Source: Nosema muscidifuracis (lineage: Eukaryota > Microsporidia > Nosematidae). Taken from it: a stretch of DNA of 64,000 bases. The notes beneath the pieces are model-generated. The model made no database searches. It was not told the DNA's origin and saw nothing but the letters and a program-made list of their open reading frames with translations. Made by a program: the position numbers and the translations under genes. Positions 48,900-59,561 of this stretch are shown here, piece after piece. The number at the start of each line of letters is the position of its first letter. The first letter of the stretch is position 1. The stretch lies in the NCBI GenBank assembly GCA_028335825.1, contig JAIOKI010000017.1:248001-312000 (forward strand). Direction: 5' to 3'.

Positions 48900-49355
48900 T
48901 TAATCCCAAGGTGCTTGTTTAAATACAGTAGAGTGTGGTGTTTTATTATACATTCTCCTATGTGCTTCATGTATATGAGAAGGAAGTAAAGAACCTTCTT
49001 CATTTCTTTCATTCTGAACTTTTTTAGCCATTTCTACCATCTCTCCTACATAAATTTTAGCAAGACCACTTACTGCAATTATCATGTTAGGATTAACTGC
49101 TTGTCCAATAACACTTGATATAAATTTTTTCACAACGTTTTTTGGAAAATTAGATCTACGAAATGTTTCGTATCTTTGCAACTCAGATTCTGATAACTCG
49201 TCTATAGCACTTTGATATTTAGTTAAATCTTCTTTGTAACAATCTGAGTCCGAACTGTTTAAGTCTAATGCTTCTGAATCTTCGTCACTTAAATTTCCAT
49301 CCTTTTCTTTTTGTTTATTTTTTTCAATTTTTTGGTCTTCTTTTTCTTCTGGCAT
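48900..49355 (-). CDS. TFIID subunit TAF11
   Basis: A 151-residue protein. After an acidic N-terminus comes the TAF11 histone fold: LSESELQRYETFRRSNFPKN, VVKKFISSVIGQAVNPNMII, AVSGLAKIYVGEMVEMAKKV and LLPSHIHEAHRRM, matching LSEEQLNRYEMYRRSAFPKA...[20 protein letters not shown]. TAF11 pairs with TAF13 in TFIID to help TBP at pol II promoters in the nucleus. AATCCC directly abuts the ATG. Its stop lies just past the copied CAP-D2 ends (convergent). Confidence 0.93.
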   Translation of the reverse strand: MPEEKEDQKIEKNKQKEKDGNLSDEDSEALDLNSSDSDCYKEDLTKYQSAIDELSESELQRYETFRRSNFPKNVVKKFISSVIGQAVNPNMIIAVSGLAKIYVGEMVEMAKKVQNERNEEGSLLPSHIHEAHRRMYNKTPHSTVFKQAPWD

Positions 49356-49876
49356 GGGATTGATATTAGAAAATATTATTAGTTAAAATAATTTTAGAGT
49401 AGTTAAAAATATTATTAGTAAGATATTTTGAGAGTAGTCAAATTTTATTAGTTAAAAAAAGTAATTAATATAAGTTTTATATGTTAAATCGTATGAAAAA
49501 TATAAAAATACTCATTAAAAAATTTACTTGTAGAATCGTATGAAATATAAAAATATTTATTAAAAAATTTACTTGTTTAATCGTATGAAATATTATGAAA
49601 TGACTCATTCTTTAATATTAATATAATTATTGAATAACTCTTAACTTGCATTATATTAACAATAGAAAATCATTTAATTAATAGAAGACCAGACTAAGGT
49701 ATATTTTCAAACAAGAGTCCTTAATATGAATTTAAAGTAAGTAACGAAATTATTATAATGAGAAGGAGAAGTCTAAGATAAAAAAAATAAAAAGATACAT
49801 GTTTTTGATTAAAGACAAGTGATAACTTAAACTAATTTTAAATAAATCAAATTATACTTGTTAAATAATTAAATTT
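49356..49876. repeat. Spacer with a 46-bp repeat
   Basis: AATCGTATGAAA begins three units (about 49487, 49534, 49579) including TTAAAAAATTTACTTG. The rest (49610-49876) is A/T-rich with no gene seen. Confidence 0.8.
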
Positions 49877-51778
49877 TTAATAAGTTCGTTTCTGTTTAGT
49901 ATAAGGTATGAGATTAAATGTAAAAGGTTTATCACAATAATAAAATCCAATTCTTTCAAACTGTAAATACATTTCTTCTTTCATATTATCTAATAAAGCA
50001 GATTCAACATAATAAAATATTTCTTTCATACTTTCATTATTAATCTCATCATTTAACAATATATTACTGTACTCAACTCCTTTAACTAATACAGATCCAA
50101 TTTCAGATATCCATGATATTTTATTCTTAGTCTTTTTATAATCTCCTTCTAAATATAAATTTATAGACATTTCTTTTACAATTTCATTAACAACATTTTT
50201 TGATTTAACAATTGCATTTCCCCAATTCATTAATGTAAATTCTTCTTCAAGATTGAGATTCTGTGCATCATCTTGAGAAATCAATATAAACTTATCGTAT
50301 AAAACTTTCTTAAATCCTAAACTTTCATTTTTCTTATGTAATAATTGGTCTTTATAAAAGGGAATTTTTTCCTTAATTTCATTTACCGTTATTCTAACAC
50401 AATTCTTTTTTTCTACTGCCATATATCTAGGAGATCTACTATCGATAGCTTTCTTATTCATTGCCCATACTTTATCCCAAGTAATTGTATTAGTCTTATT
50501 AGAAGCTCCTTGTAAATTAATATAATCTTTAAGGGCTTCCATATCCATTCCAGATCTCTTTATACCTTGTACAGTACATAATCTTGGATCATCCCATCCA
50601 GTAACATATCCTTCAGAAATTAATTTATCTATTTTACGTTTACTTAATACAGTATCCTCAAAATTTAATTTAGAAAAATCAAATAAATTTGGCTTATTAA
50701 CTAATTCAAGATTTTTAAGAAACCATCTATATTGTTCATTTCTATCTCTATACTCGTCAGCTCTACAAGCTACAGTAACACCTTCAATTGAATCTAATAT
50801 AGGACATACAAAATCATATGTAGGATAAGCTTTATATTTATTACATCTACAATGTTCTTTAGTACCACTTCTGTATATAACAGGATCTCTCATTGTTTTA
50901 TTAAGATTACTCATATCAATCTTAGCTCTAAGACAAAATCCTTCAGCACATCCATCTAACATTTTTTGAAAATATTCTAAATTAAAATCTACTGAATTAT
51001 TTCTATTACTCGATTCTATACCATCCATTCTCTGATTTCTCATTGTTTCTTGGTCTGTATTATCACAATAAGCTAAGTTTTTATTAATTAAAAATTTAGC
51101 TTTTTCTACAAGCATATCGAAATAATCACTACTATGAGATACAGTATAATCTTTTATATTTAATGTATCTAAATCTTTAATAATTTCTTTTTCATATTTC
51201 TCATAATCTTTAATAGGATTAGTATCATCAAATCTTAATAAAAATTTACCGTTAGATTTTTTAGCTAAATTATAATTTACCATAAGAGCTTTTACATGAC
51301 CTATATGTAAACAACCAGCAGGTTCAGGTGGAAATCTAGTAACAGCGGGTGATATATCTTTTTCAGTAACTGTATTTATTTTTTTAGGTTTACCTTTTGT
51401 ATTAAATTCTTTAAGATAAGATTTGTTAGATACAAAAGATTCTTGATAAATTGATCGTAAATTTTCAAAATTATTTTCCTTATCTTTTAGTAATTTAAGG
51501 GTTGTCGTATCAGCATTAATTAAACAAAATAAGATGTCTATAAAAAAAATATCGTTAGATTCTATTTTATCAAAATTTTTAAGTATATCAATTATTTGAT
51601 CCTTTGATAAATCAATTAATCCATCTAAATATTCACAAAAAGTGCTAATTAAATCTTTGTTAGAAATATTTAAAGTATCAATAATTTCTTTGAATGATGA
51701 ATAATGGTTTATTGACTTTTTATATTTATTTTTTAGTATGTATATAAGGAATGAGCATTTCTTTTTGGTATCAGACAT
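49877..51778 (-). CDS. Glutamyl-tRNA synthetase, cytosolic
   Basis: A 633-residue class I synthetase that charges tRNA-Glu. The HIGH motif is in RFPPEPAGCLHIGHVKA (158-161) and the KMSKS equivalent is NTVLSKRK-like EDTVLSKRKI. YDFVCPILDSIEGVTVACRA and WDKVWAMNKKAIDSRSPRYM follow the eukaryotic/archaeal GluRS pattern; GlnRS lacks the WDKxWAxNKK block, so GlnRS is rejected. The first 140 residues are a reduced helical N-terminal region, too diverged to call a GST-like domain. The C-terminal beta-barrel anticodon domain is present. AACCC lies 3 bp before the ATG. Confidence 0.94.
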   Translation of the reverse strand: MSDTKKKCSFLIYILKNKYKKSINHYSSFKEIIDTLNISNKDLISTFCEYLDGLIDLSKDQIIDILKNFDKIESNDIFFIDILFCLINADTTTLKLLKDKENNFENLRSIYQESFVSNKSYLKEFNTKGKPKKINTVTEKDISPAVTRFPPEPAGCLHIGHVKALMVNYNLAKKSNGKFLLRFDDTNPIKDYEKYEKEIIKDLDTLNIKDYTVSHSSDYFDMLVEKAKFLINKNLAYCDNTDQETMRNQRMDGIESSNRNNSVDFNLEYFQKMLDGCAEGFCLRAKIDMSNLNKTMRDPVIYRSGTKEHCRCNKYKAYPTYDFVCPILDSIEGVTVACRADEYRDRNEQYRWFLKNLELVNKPNLFDFSKLNFEDTVLSKRKIDKLISEGYVTGWDDPRLCTVQGIKRSGMDMEALKDYINLQGASNKTNTITWDKVWAMNKKAIDSRSPRYMAVEKKNCVRITVNEIKEKIPFYKDQLLHKKNESLGFKKVLYDKFILISQDDAQNLNLEEEFTLMNWGNAIVKSKNVVNEIVKEMSINLYLEGDYKKTKNKISWISEIGSVLVKGVEYSNILLNDEINNESMKEIFYYVESALLDNMKEEMYLQFERIGFYYCDKPFTFNLIPYTKQKRTY

Positions 51779-52384
51779 TAAGGGTTGAAATAAAAAATAT
51801 TTTTTTTATCGATTCTTATTTGCTGTTGATTTTTTTCATCAGAATTTACAAAATTTTATAAGTTAATAAATATTTGTGCTACATGTAAATATAAGATATG
51901 TTGTTTGTCTCATAAATTTATTTAAATATGTTAGTACATTTTACTATTGTTAAATTAAACCTATCAATAATGTAGAGCATGTCTCATAAATTTTTTTATA
52001 TGTTAATATATTTTACTATTATTAAATTAATCCTATCAATAATTTAAATATTATATTACATTTAAAAAATCATATAACAAATAAATAATTAACTTACAAT
52101 TGTAGATTATTTTTTTAGTCAAAATCAAAAAAATAAACTAATTTTTGATTTATACTAAAAATATTTATCAAGTTCTTAATTATATTTTACAATTTTTGAT
52201 ATTTAATATAAAAAATTTGTTATTTAATCTTTTAATAGTATTCTGATATTCAACATAAATTATTAATTAAAAGTTGATGGTGTTTATATGAATTTCTTAA
52301 AAATAATAAAATTTTTTATTATTTTAAAATAGATTAATATTTTGATAACATCTCCATTTTTATTAATTTTATTTTTTCCCCTAC
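51779..52384. repeat. Divergent GluRS/ligase spacer
   Basis: One 74-bp direct repeat: GTCTCATAAATT at 51907 and 51981, followed in each by TTTTACTATT and CCTATCAATAAT. The rest is A/T-rich. CCCC at 52378-52381 belongs to the ligase gene. Confidence 0.8.
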
Positions 52385-54163
52385 ATGGATTCTTCTCCAC
52401 CTACTAATTCATTTTTATTATTCAGTAAAACAATGGAAAAGATAAGTTTAATATCTGGTCGATTAGAAATACAAGACATTCTTACTGAATATTTTAGATC
52501 AGTTATTTCTGATAACAAAAAAGATCTAATAAATGTTATATACCTATGTACATGTACAGTATACCCAGAATATAAAAATCAACAACTTAATATTGGTGAT
52601 AAAATAATTTACGATGTTTTGACAGAATGTACGAGTAAAAAATTGACAAATCTTAAGAAAGAATATAGAAATGAAGGTGATTTCGGTACTGTTGCTATGA
52701 AATATAGAGCTTCTCAACTTTTTATATCTAAAAGATCTCTTTCAGTTAGAGATGTAGTTATTGGTTTGAGGAATATATCGGAAATATCAGGTACTAATTC
52801 AAAAATATTAAAGGTTAGAGAAATGCTTAAAATGGTAGCTATTTGTTCACCTATTGAAACTAAATATCTTTTTAGACTTTTTGAAGAAAAACTTAACGTA
52901 AAAGTCGCTTTTAAAACTGTTTTTATAGCTTTAAGTAAAGTATTTGATAATTCGTTAGGAGATAAAATTAAAGAAGCATATCATAGACGACCAGATCTTG
53001 AACAATTAGTTAGTACTATATTAGATAAAGGAATTAAAAATCTTGATAATGATTTTATTATAGAACCTGGTATACCTCTTAAACCTATGTTAGCTCAACC
53101 TAGTAAAAATATTTCAGCAGCTTTTAAACGTGTCGAAAATAAAAAATTTACTTGCGAGAATAAATACGACGGAGAACGAATACAAATTCACAAATATAAA
53201 GATAAAACCGTTATGTACTCAAGAAATTTAGAAAATACATCGAATAAATATGGAGATATTATTGTAAAATCAAAGAATGATAAGGATTTTGTTATAGATG
53301 GTGAAGTTGTAGCTTACGATATAATTAATAAAAAAATATTACCTTTTCAAGTATTATCAACGAGAAAACGAAAAGAGCTTTCAGAAGATAATAGTGTAAA
53401 TGTCTGTGTATATATTTTTGATATACTATATTTTGATGGAATAAGTCTTATTGATAAATGTTTAGAAGATAGAAGAAGAGTTTTATATGATGAATTTGAA
53501 GAGATTGATAATAAATTATACTTTTCTGAACATATTGATTGTGAAAATATTGAAGAAATAGAAGATTTTTTTATGAAATCTAAAGTTGAGAATTATGAAG
53601 GAATAATGATTAAAGTACTTGGAGAAGGATCTAAATATATGCCTTCACAGAGAAGTAATTCATGGATAAAATTGAAAAAAGATTATATAGATAGTGGATC
53701 TGATTCATTTGATTTGGTTGTTATAGGAGCTTATTTTGGTAAAGGTAAGAGAACAGGATGGTATGGTGGATTTTTATTAGGAAGTTATAACGATAACGAT
53801 GAAGTTTTTGAAACTGTTTGTAAAATAGGAACAGGATTTGATGATAATACTTTAAGTAGGTTATATGAAGAGTTAAATAATTTTGTCGTTGAGTTTCCTA
53901 AAAATGTACGATTTAAAGATCAAACTAAGCCAGATGTATGGATTTCTCCTAAATATGTATGGGAAGTTAAAGCAGCTGGTATTTCAGTATCTCCAATATA
54001 TTGTTGTGGGATGCAACATGAGAATAAAGGATTTTCATTAAGATTCCCTAGATTTTTAAGAGAAAGAGATGATAAAACAGCTTCAGATGCTACCACTTCA
54101 TCACAGATCATATTAAATTATAATGAAACTAATGACAAAGAAATTGAATATGATGAATATTAG
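52385..54163 (+). CDS. DNA ligase I (ATP-dependent, Cdc9-like)
   Basis: A 592-residue protein. A helical DNA-binding domain (about 10-225) is followed by the adenylation domain with ENKYDGERIQIHK, K260 being the residue that takes AMP. Then come VIDGEVVAYD, VYIFDILYFDG, YEGIMIKVLGEG and SWIKLKKDYID (motifs IIIa-V), and an OB domain ending with KYVWEVKAAGISVSP and SLRFPRFLRERDDK. It seals Okazaki fragments in the nucleus. The long N-terminal tail with PCNA-binding box and transit signal of larger ligases is missing. TTCCCC lies 3 bp before the ATG. Confidence 0.95.
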   Translation: MDSSPPTNSFLLFSKTMEKISLISGRLEIQDILTEYFRSVISDNKKDLINVIYLCTCTVYPEYKNQQLNIGDKIIYDVLTECTSKKLTNLKKEYRNEGDFGTVAMKYRASQLFISKRSLSVRDVVIGLRNISEISGTNSKILKVREMLKMVAICSPIETKYLFRLFEEKLNVKVAFKTVFIALSKVFDNSLGDKIKEAYHRRPDLEQLVSTILDKGIKNLDNDFIIEPGIPLKPMLAQPSKNISAAFKRVENKKFTCENKYDGERIQIHKYKDKTVMYSRNLENTSNKYGDIIVKSKNDKDFVIDGEVVAYDIINKKILPFQVLSTRKRKELSEDNSVNVCVYIFDILYFDGISLIDKCLEDRRRVLYDEFEEIDNKLYFSEHIDCENIEEIEDFFMKSKVENYEGIMIKVLGEGSKYMPSQRSNSWIKLKKDYIDSGSDSFDLVVIGAYFGKGKRTGWYGGFLLGSYNDNDEVFETVCKIGTGFDDNTLSRLYEELNNFVVEFPKNVRFKDQTKPDVWISPKYVWEVKAAGISVSPIYCCGMQHENKGFSLRFPRFLRERDDKTASDATTSSQIILNYNETNDKEIEYDEY

Positions 54164-54834
54164 ATTAAATAACTTTTAGTATTTCTTTTTAAAATATTTT
54201 TTATTTTATAACTGTCAAAAATCATAGTTTTTTTTTATCTTTGAATTTTAAGAAGTTTATACTTTTTTTATCTTAATTATTTCATATTTATCTGTCTATC
54301 TAAATAATTTAAAATTTGAAGAAACCTATAATCTCCCAATATATACTCTTTTTTTATTTATATTATCAATTCTAAAATAAGAGTAGAAACTTAAAGATTT
54401 TCACTTCTCTCATATTTTTAAGTAGTACTATAAACTCTCAATAATAAATATTTAGATGTACACTTCAAGATATTTTTTGTATTTTGAGATTATACCATCT
54501 CATTTAATATGTAGGAAATTATCTTAGTCTTGTATTTATGTATTAGCATTTTTCCTTTAATACATTTTCAATTTAACTTGTTGTCAATATATATGAATTA
54601 TATTCAATCTATACATCTACATTATAAATTTAAATTCAACTTGTTGTCAATATATATGAATTATATTTATTATGTACTTAAATTATTTAACTTTCGTCTT
54701 TCTATAGATTACATTATAACTTTAAATTCAACTTGTTGTCAATAAATATAAAATATTCTTTCTATACATCTACATTATAAGTTTATTCCTTTTATATATT
54801 TCTCTTATTTTTTTTGTTTATTAGAACCCTAAAA
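54164..54834. repeat. Spacer with ACTTGTTGTCAATATATATG repeats
   Basis: ACTTGTTGTCAAT occurs at 54576, 54639 and 54731 within larger 63-92-bp units that also carry CTATACATCTACATTATAA. No gene is seen; the Tyr/Leu-rich ORF across it is repeat. Confidence 0.85.
54827..54829 (+). promoter_or_regulatory. CCC start signal of SEC24
   Basis: GAACCC is 5 bp before the ATG at 54835; an in-frame TTG at 54814 precedes the signal and is rejected as the start. Confidence 0.55.
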
Positions 54835-56934
54835 ATGTCAGAATACCCAGAAGAGAAGGAATTTACATATTCATTAATAGATGAAAAAAAATATTTTACA
54901 TCAACTATTACTAGTATACCTAAAAATTTATCTATAATGAAAAGTTCCGAAATACCTTTTACTATAAATATTTTACCAGAATTGTTTACTGAAGAAAATG
55001 TTCCTGTATCAGAAGAAGAGGTAATAAGATGCAGTACATGTAAATGTTATATAAATCCCTTTATAAAAATTATATCTCCGGGATTTAAATGGAAATGTAA
55101 TATATGTATGAATATTAATGAAATGGCAACACCTTTTTATATGACGAATCGTAAAATTGATTATGGATCTACAAAATTTAGTTTAGAAGAAAATGCTATT
55201 CACAATTATAATTCTTATTCTCGTACTGAACTTAAATCATCAGTATATGAATTATACGCTCCAAGCAATTATTCTTTAAGAACTCCATCTCCGTTAACTT
55301 TCTGTTTCCTTATAGAAGTTACTTATGAAAGTATAAAACATGGAATGTTTCAAATTATTGCTCAAAGTATTTTAGATTGTATAGATCCTTCTCTTTACGA
55401 TCCACGTGCTAAAATGATGTTTATATTTTTTAATTCTCAAGTATATCTTCTTAAAAAAGATCTTAATTTAAATATTATGACTGATGCATCATTTTTACCT
55501 TATTTTCAGAAAGATGACTATCTTTTTAATTTATCAGATAAAATTAATTTCGATTTCCTTGAAAATATGTTTGTAGAAATGAAAAATATAAAAAATAATT
55601 ATGGAGATTCTTTAAAAATTGCACATGCTTTGCTTTGTAAAACTGGTGGAACTATTTTATCTTTTTTAAGTACTACTCCAAATTTTGGATCAGGACTTAT
55701 TGAACCTTCTAAATCTTTAAAAATTGATAATATTTTTTTTAAAGAACTTTCCGCACTTTTTTCTAAGCACTTGATTTCCGTTACACATTTTTTATTTCCA
55801 AGATTGAATATTGAATTACCTACACTTTCTATATTAAGTAAATCTACTGGTGGAATGTTATATTATTATCCTAATTTTGATGGTGGAGATTTTATTTTTG
55901 CTACTAAACTTCATAAAGATTTGAGTGATTTTTTTGATCTTAGAATTAGTCATGACTGTGTATGTAGAATAAGAACAAGTAAGGATGTATTTATAAAAGA
56001 ATATAATGGATCACTTACTCAGAGAACTATTGATCTTTTATCTTTTTCTAATTTCTTTACTCCTCATACTTTCAATATTGAACTTGAAGTCGTTGATAAT
56101 ATTAAAACTGATGGTGTGTCTCTTCAAGTAGCTCTTATGAGAACTACAAAAAATGGTACTAGAATGATCAGAGTTATAAATTTAAAGATACCTGTATTTG
56201 ATATTCCATTTTATGATGGTATTAATCCTTATGCTATAAGTCGATCACTAGCACTTAAAGCTTTTTATCATGAGATACAAAAAAAAGAATCTGGTTCAAT
56301 TTTTTTATCAAAAAGCTTAGTTTCGATTTTACGTGCGTACAGTAAAACAATCAATAATTTCAATATTGATAATCTTCCTGAATCTCTTTCTATTCTTCCT
56401 ATGTTAATTCTTTCTTTATGTAAGTCAATTCCTCTTAGACCAGTTTCTTATACTCCATTAGATTATAGATCTTTCTACATGTATTTAATGAGTAATTCGT
56501 ATCCAAATTTTGTAGATACTTTAATTTATCCAACTCTACTACCACTTCATCATGAGAATATTGTACCTCAGAATTTAACTCTTGATTGTCTTGAGACCAA
56601 TGGATTATATTTACTAGATACCGGTATTACAATATTTTTTTTTGTATCAAAAGATTGTCCCAAAGAAATAACTGAATTACTTTTTGATCCAAGTCAGATC
56701 ACTGGCAGATTTTTATTTGATCCACCTCAAAATGAGTTTAGCATGAAGGTAGTAGAAATTATAAATGAATTGAAAAGTCAAAGATTTGTGACTCCTTACT
56801 ATGTTCTTATAAGAGATAAAGAAGAAAATAATTTGTTTAGGGAAATATTTTTTACTTATTTTTATGAAGATGCTATTCATGGTATGCCTTCATATCTCAA
56901 ATATTTTGAGATGTTAAAAAATACAATTAAATGA
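54835..56934 (+). CDS. SEC24, COPII cargo adaptor
   Basis: A 699-residue protein. The Sec23/24 zinc finger has C66, C69, C88, C91 (RCSTCKCYINPF, KWKCNICM). The trunk follows (LTFCFLIEVTYESIKHGMFQ, a von Willebrand-type fold), then the beta-barrel, helical and gelsolin parts. TCKCYINPFIKIISPGFKWK is the Sec24 type (C+TCRTYINPFV); Sec23 would read CxxCxAVLNPYC. Sec24 with Sec23 forms the inner COPII coat and picks cargo at ER exit sites. The N-terminal proline-rich tail of yeast Sec24 (926 residues) is gone. Confidence 0.9.
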   Translation: MSEYPEEKEFTYSLIDEKKYFTSTITSIPKNLSIMKSSEIPFTINILPELFTEENVPVSEEEVIRCSTCKCYINPFIKIISPGFKWKCNICMNINEMATPFYMTNRKIDYGSTKFSLEENAIHNYNSYSRTELKSSVYELYAPSNYSLRTPSPLTFCFLIEVTYESIKHGMFQIIAQSILDCIDPSLYDPRAKMMFIFFNSQVYLLKKDLNLNIMTDASFLPYFQKDDYLFNLSDKINFDFLENMFVEMKNIKNNYGDSLKIAHALLCKTGGTILSFLSTTPNFGSGLIEPSKSLKIDNIFFKELSALFSKHLISVTHFLFPRLNIELPTLSILSKSTGGMLYYYPNFDGGDFIFATKLHKDLSDFFDLRISHDCVCRIRTSKDVFIKEYNGSLTQRTIDLLSFSNFFTPHTFNIELEVVDNIKTDGVSLQVALMRTTKNGTRMIRVINLKIPVFDIPFYDGINPYAISRSLALKAFYHEIQKKESGSIFLSKSLVSILRAYSKTINNFNIDNLPESLSILPMLILSLCKSIPLRPVSYTPLDYRSFYMYLMSNSYPNFVDTLIYPTLLPLHHENIVPQNLTLDCLETNGLYLLDTGITIFFFVSKDCPKEITELLFDPSQITGRFLFDPPQNEFSMKVVEIINELKSQRFVTPYYVLIRDKEENNLFREIFFTYFYEDAIHGMPSYLKYFEMLKNTIK

Positions 56935-57188
56935 TTAATAATATGTAAATTCTAAATTATTTAATTAAAAAAATAAGTTAATTAATACAATTATAAAATA
57001 TAGTTAAGAATAAGTTAATCAAAAATACAATTTCATAGCATTTTAATTAAAAAATGAATAAATAAAATATAGTTAAGAATAAATTGATCAAAAATACAAT
57101 TTCATAACATTTTAATTAAAAAACAATCTAATTATACAATTAAAAAATGAATAAATAAAATATATTTAAAAATAGTAAATTAAATTTA
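56935..57188. repeat. Short repeats between SEC24 and the NTF2-like gene
   Basis: Two to three copies of a 60-bp unit including AAAATATAGTTAAGAATAA and AAAATACAATTTCATA lie at 56990-57170. No gene. Confidence 0.8.
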
Positions 57189-57782
57189 TTAAAAAATCTC
57201 AAAACCTTTCTCAGTCACTTTATTCTTTAAATCTTCAATTTTAATATCCAAATGTGTCATTTTGCATACAAAACTGTTATCTTTAAGTTCTATTCCTTCT
57301 ACTCTACCAAAAGACTCTAAAGTATTTATAACTTCAACCATTGACTTATTTTTATTAGATATTTCAATATTAACACTTCCATCAGCCTTTTCGTATACAA
57401 TTTCTTCATTCAAAATTAAAATAGTTTCATATTTTATAAGAAAAAAGCTATCACTTCTGTTAACAATTAACTGGTGAGAAAATCTTTTCTGAGTTTTATC
57501 ATTGAAAACAAATTGTCCAATTGTAGATAACATAAGCATATCATCATCTATCATCTGTGATATCATACTAGACACAAATACTTTAAAAATAGGTTTCCCG
57601 GTATTAAGTTTTAACTGATTTACAAAGTTATCTTTGTAAGTGATTGTACTGCCATTTTCAAAAGATATTGTCATAATAGATTTGTCTGTGTATAATCTGT
57701 TCAACCTGTTTACGTCGTTACAAAGACCATCGTAATAAAAAGATAAAAAGTTTTTTTCGTCTTGTGTAATGATAGCAGTCAT
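57189..57782 (-). CDS. NTF2-domain protein, G3BP/Bre5-like
   Basis: A 197-residue protein whose first 130 residues follow the NTF2 fold: FLSFYYDGLCNDVNRLNRLY near 12-31, GKPIFKVFVSSM, DDDMLMLSTIGQFVFNDKTQ and RFSHQLIVNRSDSFFLIKYE, as in G3BP/Rasputin and Bre5. A small C-terminal part (ESFGRVEGIELKDNSFVCKM) could be a reduced RRM. G3BP-type proteins bind RNA and nucleate stress granules, and Bre5 pairs with the Ubp3 deubiquitinase. The disordered RGG tails are missing. TTACCC is 3 bp before the ATG. NTF2 itself is too short a match. Confidence 0.65.
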   Translation of the reverse strand: MTAIITQDEKNFLSFYYDGLCNDVNRLNRLYTDKSIMTISFENGSTITYKDNFVNQLKLNTGKPIFKVFVSSMISQMIDDDMLMLSTIGQFVFNDKTQKRFSHQLIVNRSDSFFLIKYETILILNEEIVYEKADGSVNIEISNKNKSMVEVINTLESFGRVEGIELKDNSFVCKMTHLDIKIEDLKNKVTEKGFEIF

Positions 57783-57866
57783 AAAGGGTAAAAATTTTAA
57801 AGAAAAAAAATTAAACTAAAAGTTTCAAAATTATTTAACTTGGTATAAAATTCAAGTATTAAAAAT

Positions 57867-59150
57867 TTAATCTAATTCGATTTCATTAAATCCAGTGTAT
57901 TTTCTTAATACTTCTGGTACAATTATCTTATTTTCTTCTTGATAATTTTCAACAATACAACATAAAGTTCTTTGTACTGCGCAAAGTGTAGAATTAAGCA
58001 TATGAACGTATACCTTCTTATTATTCTCTTTAAGAATACCATATCGAACTTCTAATTCTCTAGATTGATAATCAGTACAATTTGAGCATGATACTAATTC
58101 TCTAAACTTATTAGCATTAGGGAAAAAAGCTTCTAAATCATACTTAATAGCAGCTGCATCATTAAATTCACCAGAAACTATACCTACGACATTATAAGAA
58201 ATATCAAGAGATTTATAAAAATCTTCACTTAATTTAATCATTTTTTCAAAATAATCAGCAGATTCATTTGGCTTACATATAACAAATTGTTCAATTTTTT
58301 CAAATTGATGCACTCTAAATATACCAGAATTATCTTTTCCATGAGCACCAGCTTCTTTTCTAAAACACAAAGATTGTCCACAATATTTTTTAGGTAAATC
58401 ACTGTCTGTCATTCTTTCATCCATATGAAGTGCAGAAAGAGGTTGTTCAGATGTAGCAATTAAATATAAATCATCTTCTACTTTGTATAATTGTTCATCA
58501 AAATCACTAAGTTGAGCTGTTCGTCCCATAACATCTTTTCTCATCATTACAGGTGTTTGTACAAGAGTGTATTCATTTTCTTCCAAAAAATCTATAGCAT
58601 ATCTACTTAATGCCATTCCTAATTTAGCAATTTTACCACTTAAGAAATATCCCCTATGACCTATAATTTTAGATCCAGGTACACTATGTGTATATTTAAT
58701 CATAAGATCAGTATAATTTTTAATATTTTTTATAGATCTAATAGTACGATATTCTCTTATTATTGGATTATCATCTTCATTTTTACTGACTACTACTCTA
58801 TCATCAATAATATTTCCAATATTTTTCATTAATTTATTAATTTCATCTTCTATAATATTAAGTTGATTTTCATAATTTAATCCTTTTTCTTCAGTTTCTT
58901 TAAGTTCCTGTACTAAATCTTTACTAATTTCTTTAGCATTCTGTTTATGTTCTTTAAATACTTGACTTATCTTCTTTTTAATTTCGTTTTTTTTTCTGTT
59001 ATTATTATCTAATTCGAATCCTAATTTAATTCTCATTTTATCTTTTTCATATACTTCAAGTACAATATTATGATTCTTAAATCTTTTCTTTTCACTTTCT
59101 ATAACAATATTTCTAGTTTCAGGATCTCTAATCAAATTTATATCTATCAT
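57867..59150 (-). CDS. Seryl-tRNA synthetase, cytosolic
   Basis: A 427-residue class IIa synthetase that charges tRNA-Ser. An N-terminal helical hairpin (about 1-120, coiled coil rich in K/E) for the long variable arm is followed by the catalytic core: YFLSGKIAKLGMALSRYAID (motif 1), YCGQSLCFRKEAGAHGKD then GIFRVHQFEKIEQFVI (motif 2) and LNSTLCAVQRTLCCIVENYQ (motif 3, arginine kept). The length is close to yeast Ses1 (462). TTACCCC is one base before the ATG. A cognate tRNA-Ser(AGA) is at 5963. Confidence 0.96.
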   Translation of the reverse strand: MIDINLIRDPETRNIVIESEKKRFKNHNIVLEVYEKDKMRIKLGFELDNNNRKKNEIKKKISQVFKEHKQNAKEISKDLVQELKETEEKGLNYENQLNIIEDEINKLMKNIGNIIDDRVVVSKNEDDNPIIREYRTIRSIKNIKNYTDLMIKYTHSVPGSKIIGHRGYFLSGKIAKLGMALSRYAIDFLEENEYTLVQTPVMMRKDVMGRTAQLSDFDEQLYKVEDDLYLIATSEQPLSALHMDERMTDSDLPKKYCGQSLCFRKEAGAHGKDNSGIFRVHQFEKIEQFVICKPNESADYFEKMIKLSEDFYKSLDISYNVVGIVSGEFNDAAAIKYDLEAFFPNANKFRELVSCSNCTDYQSRELEVRYGILKENNKKVYVHMLNSTLCAVQRTLCCIVENYQEENKIIVPEVLRKYTGFNEIELD

Positions 59151-59561
59151 TGGGGTAAGAAAATATATTTTTTGTAAATAAGAAAGGTTTTTTTCAACTA
59201 ATAATTTTATTGATAAATACAGTTTGAAAATATAAAAAATTTAATATAATTTATTCTGCATATACTTGATTAAAAAATTCAATATAATTTATAAAATTTA
59301 TTCTGCATATACTTGATTATAAAATTCAATATAATTTATTCTTTATGTACTTGATTAAAAAGTATCAAACTTTATTATAAAATTTATTCTGTATGTACTT
59401 GATTAAAAAATTCAATATAATTTATTATGTTCATACTTGATTAAAAAAATTATTATGTATATTTCAATAAAAAATATCAATCTTTATTTATATAATTTAT
59501 TATGTATATTTCAATAGATTCTTTACAACAATTTTATCATCTTATTATATCTTTAATAAAA
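59151..59561. repeat. Minisatellite of about 40-60-bp units
   Basis: ATACTTGATTAAAAAATTCA and AATATAATTTATTCTGCATA alternate in six to seven diverged copies from about 59240 to 59520. No gene. Confidence 0.85.

Noticed and set aside
49877-51778. Glutaminyl-tRNA synthetase
   Set aside because: The WDKVWAMNKKAID and SPRYMAVEKK blocks are those of eukaryotic GluRS, not GlnRS.
54530-54745. Tyr/Leu-rich ORF of 71 codons
   Set aside because: It lies entirely in the ACTTGTTGTCAAT repeat and has no CCC signal.
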